NCBI GenBank assembly: GCA_023390055.1
Contig: JAEWDP010000093.1
Span: 1 to 9,566 of the forward strand
DNA from: Pseudomonadota bacterium
GTDB taxonomy: Bacteria; Pseudomonadota; Alphaproteobacteria; Rhizobiales; Rhizobiaceae
Reading direction: 5' to 3'
DNA: 9,566 nucleotides
The notes under the pieces are model-generated. The model was not told where the DNA came from, made no database searches, and saw only the letters and a list, made by a program, of their open reading frames with translations. A program made the translations under genes and the position numbers. Positions 6,407 to 9,566 of the stretch are shown piece after piece (position 1 is the stretch's first letter; every line of letters starts with the position of its first letter).

Positions 6407-6748
6407 CTAGAGAGGCCTGTTGAGGTTGTTGTAGATCTCCTCCAGATCTGCAAGTCGCTTTTCATAGGCGCTCCGGATGCAGGCAACATCGCCGCCGCAG
6501 GCCTGTCGTTGCCTCAGCCAGAGCACTTGTTGATCCTGCATGGATCCGCGAGCCCCCATGGCGAGGAGACCGGCGAGAAGGTTGAAGGTCGTGACCATCT
6601 TCACATCTGCGTCGTTGAGCGCACGGTGATCGCAGATTACCTGCTCATCGGCCGCAAGATCTGCTCCATCGCATTCAAAGCTTGCAGCAAAGGTGCAGGT
6701 TGGCAGGCCGAGACACAAGGAAGCGACAATGCATGTGATATGATGCAT
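6407..6748 (-). CDS. Small secreted LprI-like (DUF1311) protein
   Basis: Encodes a 113-aa protein that I assign to the DUF1311 / lysozyme-inhibitor LprI N-terminal family. Residues 1-21 (MHHITCIVASLCLGLPTCTFA) look like a Sec signal peptide, with cleavage probable around A21-A22. The mature part has four cysteines (26, 39, 84, 90) in the family pattern: SFEC...ICDHRALNDADVKM...LWLRQRQAC...CIRSAYEKRLADLEEIY. These probably form two disulfides in the periplasm. I chose the ATG at 6748 because AGGAG (complement of 6756-6760) precedes it and the signal peptide starts there; an in-frame ATG at 6790 would put an unconvincing MVALMPPGNCRRCP in front. LprI of Mycobacterium inhibits lysozyme, but many family members are untested, so the function here is open. 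Its stop lies 12 nt from the ilvD stop, in convergent orientation. Confidence 0.82.
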   Translation of the reverse strand: MHHITCIVASLCLGLPTCTFAASFECDGADLAADEQVICDHRALNDADVKMVTTFNLLAGLLAMGARGSMQDQQVLWLRQRQACGGDVACIRSAYEKRLADLEEIYNNLNRPL

Positions 6749-6841
6749 GGGACATCTCCTGCAATTTCCAGGCGGCATCAATGCGACCATTCAATAGTAA
6801 GATGGTGTGGGAGATAGGGCGGTTGGAACCATTGACGAGTG

Positions 6842-6939
6842 CCTGGATTGTCAGGTTCGGTGCGGGCATTTTTCTTGCCGAACAACAATGCGCTCGCGAG
6901 GCGCATTTGCGATCCGGAAGCGTTTGACGTGCTTGCCGG
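6842..6939. repeat. Cluster of consecutive inverted repeats, possible rhizobial palindromic intergenic element
   Basis: Four hairpins follow one another. CCTG/CAGG is at 6842-6855 (weak). GTTCGG/CCGAAC pairs 6855-6860 with 6878-6883. AATGCGC/GCGCATT pairs 6887-6893 with 6901-6907; its 7-nt loop TCGCGAG can itself fold back. CCGGAAGC (6914-6921) pairs with GCTTGCCGG (6931-6939) with one bulged G. So many stems in under 100 nt of non-coding DNA recall the palindromic intergenic repeats of rhizobia (for example RIME elements). I cannot match the sequence to a named family without a search. It could also be a structured 5' leader or transcription end region. Confidence 0.5.
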
Positions 6940-7027
6940 CGGCTCGGATGGGACACTTTCTGACACACACATGGTGCAAGAACACCTGCGTCAGGATCCG
7001 TGATGCGGCCACCTTTTCTTTCTAGCC

Positions 7028-7056
7028 TGTGACGCTAAGGTCCGTGACACCATATA
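7028..7056 (+). promoter_or_regulatory. Candidate promoter of the Deg protease gene
   Basis: CCATATA (7050-7056) resembles the -10 of heat-shock (RpoH) promoters, and TGTGAC (7028-7033) lies 17 nt before CATATA as a poor -35. The pentamer GTGAC occurs twice (7029-7033 and 7044-7048), 15 nt apart, which could be a two-site operator. Transcription would start near 7062-7065, leaving only a very short leader before the ATG at 7073. The matches are short and could be chance. Confidence 0.25.
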
Positions 7057-7072
7057 CGTAATGAGGAATCAC

Positions 7073-8473
7073 ATGCCAAACCTTCGCTCATGCCTGATTG
7101 TAAGCGTTCTCGCGCTGTCCCTGCTTGTTCCCGCAGCAGCCACGGCACAGGAGCAAAGGGTGTTGCCGAAGGGCCAGTCCGAAATCCAGCTCTCATTTGC
7201 TCCGCTTGTGAAAAAGACGGCGGGTGCCGTCGTCAATGTCTACGCCGAACGCCTCGTTCGACACCGCAGCCCGTTTGCCGGAGACCCCTTCTTCGAGCAG
7301 TTTTTCGGTCAAAGGATGCCCAATCGTACCGAGAAGCAGTCCTCACTCGGGTCCGGTGTGATTGTCACTGCCAGCGGTCTTGTCGTGACGAATTTTCACG
7401 TGATCAAGGGTGCCGACGATATCAAGATTGCTCTGGCTGACGGTCGCGAATTTGCATCCGAAGTGATCTTGAAGGATGAAAGTCTTGATCTTGCGATACT
7501 CAAGGTGTTGTCCGACGAGAATTTTTCTGTGCTGCCGATCGGGGATTCGGATGCGGTCGAAGTCGGCGACCTTGTGCTGGCGGTCGGCAATCCGTTCGGG
7601 GTCGGCCAGACGGTGACCAGCGGGATCGTTTCGGCGCTTGCCCGCAACCAGGTTACGCCTGGTGATTTCGGTTTCTTCATCCAGACGGATGCCTCCATCA
7701 ATCCCGGCAATTCCGGAGGTGCGTTGATGAACATGAATGGTGAACTGATCGGCATCAATACAGCAATCTTTTCGCGTGGCGGGGGGTCGAACGGGATCGG
7801 CTTTGCGATTCCGGGAAACCTTGTAAAGGCCTTTGTCTCGGCCGCCGAAGATGGCGACAAGGTCTTCGAACGCCCCTATATCGGCGCAACTTTTGAACCG
7901 GTGACCTCCGATGTCGCCGAGGCCCTCGGACTTGCTGCAGCAAGGGGGGCGCTGGTTGTCGGGATCGTGGAGGATGGACCGGCCGACCGGGCAGGCTTGA
8001 AGCCGGGTGACGTGGTAACGGCCGTGAACCACATTGAAGTGGAGCATCCGGACGCACTTGGCTATCGCCTGACGACGGCCGGACTGGGTCATGAGGCCGT
8101 GTTGACAGTCTTGTCGAATGGCGAACGTGATGTGACCATTTCACTCAACACCGCGCCGGAAATTCCGCCCCGAGACGAACGGTTGATCGAAGGCAGAAAT
8201 CCCTTCGCCGGCATTCGTGTTGGCAATCTTTCACCCCGTCTTGCAACTGAACTCAAGATGTCGGCCGGCAAGGCTGGCGTTGTCGTGGTCGACGTCGTTC
8301 GCGGCTCGCCGGCGAGTCGCCTCGGATTCCAGGTGAAGGATATCCTCGTGTCGCTGAACGGTGTTGCCGTTCGTTCCACCGAAGAAATGGAAGACATGCT
8401 TGACGATGACCCGGGTTTCTGGCGCGTCGAGATTGAACGGAACGGCCAGAGAATACGGCAGTTTTTCCGATGA
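7073..8473 (+). CDS. Periplasmic Deg/HtrA family serine protease (DegQ-like)
   Basis: Encodes a trypsin-like serine protease/chaperone (466 aa) that degrades or refolds damaged envelope proteins. A Sec signal peptide covers about residues 1-26 (hydrophobic core IVSVLALSLLVPAAATA). The catalytic triad is H109 (TNFHVIKG), D139 (SLDLAILKV) and S214 (NPGNSGGAL), and VGNPFGVGQTVTSGIVSAL precedes the serine. PDZ1 spans about 268-362 (YIGATFEPV...GLKPGDVVTAVN) and PDZ2 about 377-466 (AGIRVGNLS...GFQVKDILVSLNG). The segment FAGDPFFEQFFGQRMP (about 68-83) is typical of DegP/DegQ proteins, and two PDZ domains argue against DegS. I chose the ATG at 7073 because GAGGA (7063-7067) stands 5 nt before it. 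The in-frame ATG at 7061 would give 470 aa but has no ribosome binding site. The stop codon overlaps the rarA start, so the pair is probably one operon. DegP versus DegQ naming is uncertain. Confidence 0.93.
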   Translation: MPNLRSCLIVSVLALSLLVPAAATAQEQRVLPKGQSEIQLSFAPLVKKTAGAVVNVYAERLVRHRSPFAGDPFFEQFFGQRMPNRTEKQSSLGSGVIVTASGLVVTNFHVIKGADDIKIALADGREFASEVILKDESLDLAILKVLSDENFSVLPIGDSDAVEVGDLVLAVGNPFGVGQTVTSGIVSALARNQVTPGDFGFFIQTDASINPGNSGGALMNMNGELIGINTAIFSRGGGSNGIGFAIPGNLVKAFVSAAEDGDKVFERPYIGATFEPVTSDVAEALGLAAARGALVVGIVEDGPADRAGLKPGDVVTAVNHIEVEHPDALGYRLTTAGLGHEAVLTVLSNGERDVTISLNTAPEIPPRDERLIEGRNPFAGIRVGNLSPRLATELKMSAGKAGVVVVDVVRGSPASRLGFQVKDILVSLNGVAVRSTEEMEDMLDDDPGFWRVEIERNGQRIRQFFR

Positions 8474-9566
8474 CGAGCGACCTTTTCTCATCGAAGTTAC
8501 CCGAAGATGTCGCCAATCGGCGGCCACTTGCCGACCGACTGAGGCCGCAATCGTTGTCGCAAGTCACCGGGCAGGAGCATCTGACGGGAGACGATGGCGC
8601 GTTGCGTCGTATGATTGCATCCGGCTCGCTTGGCTCGATGATCTTCTGGGGGCCGCCGGGAACCGGAAAGACGACGGTGGCGCGGCTGCTTTCGGGAGAG
8701 GCCGGACTGGCTTTTGAACAGATATCGGCGATCTTCTCCGGCGTTGCCGATCTCAAGAAGGCCTTCGAGGCTGCCCGCATGCGGCGTATGGACGGCCGTC
8801 AGACCTTGCTTTTCGTCGATGAGATCCATCGCTTCAACCGGGCCCAGCAGGATAGTTTCCTGCCGGTAATGGAGGATGGGACGGTCATCCTTGTCGGCGC
8901 CACGACTGAAAATCCAAGCTTCGAATTGAATGCAGCACTTCTGTCTCGCGCCCGTGTCCTGACATTTGCGGCGCATGATGAAGGCAGCCTTGAAGAATTG
9001 CTGAGACGGGCGGAACAGGCAGAGGCGAGGCCGTTGCCGCTTGACGACAATGCGAGGGCGAGCCTTGTACGCATGGCAGATGGCGACGGCCGTGCCGTGC
9101 TCACGCTTGCGGAGGAAGTCTGGCGGGCTGCACGGGAAGGGGAAGTCTTCGACACGAATGGGCTGGTGCGGATCGTGCAGCGCCGTGCACCTGTATACGA
9201 CAAGGGGCAAGACGGTCACTACAATCTCATATCGGCCCTCCACAAGTCTGTGCGCGGTTCCGATCCGGATGCGGCCCTTTATTATCTTGCCCGCATGTTT
9301 GATGCCGGTGAAGACCCGCTCTATATCGGCCGCAGGCTGGTACGCATGGCGGTGGAGGATATCGGTCTTGCGGATCCCCAGGCACTGGTGATCTGCAATG
9401 CCGCAAAGGATGCGTATGATTATCTCGGGTCGCCGGAGGGCGAACTGGCACTGGCTGAGGCCTGCGTTTATCTTGCAACCGCGCCAAAATCCAACGCCGT
9501 ATACACGGCTTTCAAGGCGGCCATGAGGGCAGCGAAGGATAACGGCTCGCTGCTGCCGCCAAAACG
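8470..9566 (+). CDS. rarA: Replication-associated recombination protein A, 5' part (AAA+ ATPase, RarA/MgsA)
   Basis: The reading frame runs open to the window edge: 365 complete codons of an expected roughly 430-440, so the C-terminus is missing only because the window ends. RarA (MgsA, homologue of yeast Mgs1 and human WRNIP1) is a DNA-dependent ATPase acting at stalled replication forks. Seen: PLADRLRPQSLSQVTGQEHL (19-38), Walker A GPPGTGKT (61-68), Walker B LLFVDEIHRFNRAQQD (113-128), sensor-1 region GATTENPSFELN (143-154) and arginine-finger stretch ALLSRARV (156-163). The family-specific C-terminal part includes YDKGQDGHYNLISALHKSVRGSDPDAALYYLARM and GRRLVRMAVEDIGLADPQAL. The ATG at 8470 overlaps the TGA of the protease gene (ATGA), with no separate strong ribosome binding site apparent, which suggests translational coupling. 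Confidence 0.95.
   Translation, partial: MTSDLFSSKLPEDVANRRPLADRLRPQSLSQVTGQEHLTGDDGALRRMIASGSLGSMIFWGPPGTGKTTVARLLSGEAGLAFEQISAIFSGVADLKKAFEAARMRRMDGRQTLLFVDEIHRFNRAQQDSFLPVMEDGTVILVGATTENPSFELNAALLSRARVLTFAAHDEGSLEELLRRAEQAEARPLPLDDNARASLVRMADGDGRAVLTLAEEVWRAAREGEVFDTNGLVRIVQRRAPVYDKGQDGHYNLISALHKSVRGSDPDAALYYLARMFDAGEDPLYIGRRLVRMAVEDIGLADPQALVICNAAKDAYDYLGSPEGELALAEACVYLATAPKSNAVYTAFKAAMRAAKDNGSLLPPK

Larger units (their letters stand above)
6749..7060. other. Gap between the LprI-like gene and the Deg protease gene, with a hairpin cluster
   Basis: These 312 nt hold the start regions of two divergent genes. Short open frames cross it on the - strand (up to 97 codons), but they lack family motifs and good ribosome binding sites, and the longest runs into the LprI-like gene in another frame. 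I treat them as chance. The middle is packed with inverted repeats (separate entry). The right end has the candidate promoter of the protease gene. Confidence 0.6.

Noticed and set aside
6431..6449. Inverted repeat AGATCT-CCTCC-AGATCT as a terminator between ilvD and the convergent gene
   Set aside because: It lies within the coding sequence of the small gene, has no T run, and comes from repeated Glu/Asp-rich codons (LEEIYNN region).
6675..6968. 97-codon - strand frame in the gap before the Deg protease gene, and a 64-codon frame at 6778-6972
   Set aside because: They have no recognisable motif and no good ribosome binding site. The first overlaps the LprI-like gene in a different frame, and both cross the hairpin cluster.
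1..9566. Mobile element, CRISPR array, defence or toxin-antitoxin system
   Set aside because: No transposase, integrase, regularly spaced repeats, tRNA-linked attachment site or toxin-antitoxin gene pair is visible; every sizeable gene belongs to a known housekeeping or stress family.

Overview
The window looks like chromosomal DNA of a Rhizobiaceae-type alphaproteobacterium (Rhizobium/Agrobacterium relatives). The protein sequences of RpoA, S13, S11 and L17, the gene order rpsM-rpsK-rpoA-rplQ without rpsD between rpsK and rpoA, and the moderately GC-rich coding sequence all fit. This assignment comes from family recognition by eye, not from a database search. I see no tRNA, rRNA, CRISPR array, phage gene or insertion sequence, and no dedicated novel system. 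Most genes are conserved housekeeping or envelope stress genes; the less ordinary signals lie in the gaps between them.

Positions 1-2630 hold the distal ribosomal 'alpha' operon on the + strand: rpsM (S13, GTG start), rpsK (S11), rpoA (RNA polymerase alpha) and rplQ (L17), ended by a strong, symmetric intrinsic terminator. The rpsM-rpsK gap (134 nt) and rpsK-rpoA gap (174 nt) are long for this operon and each can form RNA hairpins, one with a terminator-like U run and one just in front of the rpoA ribosome binding site.

Positions 2752-4331 hold msrP-msrQ on the - strand. They encode the Tat-exported molybdenum enzyme and the membrane heme protein of the periplasmic methionine sulfoxide reductase system, and their reading frames overlap by one base. 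A 227-nt divergent gap separates msrP from ilvD (4559-6394, +), the dihydroxy-acid dehydratase of branched-chain amino acid synthesis. The gap carries an 18-nt direct repeat with one mismatch.

Downstream, a small secreted LprI-like (DUF1311) protein is convergent with ilvD. It is followed by a 312-nt gap containing a cluster of consecutive hairpins (about 6842-6939), possibly a rhizobial palindromic intergenic element. Then come a periplasmic Deg/HtrA serine protease (7073-8473) and rarA (8470 to beyond the window end), which overlap by four bases and are probably translationally coupled. MsrPQ, the Deg protease and the LprI-like protein all concern envelope protein maintenance or protection; RarA concerns stalled replication forks.
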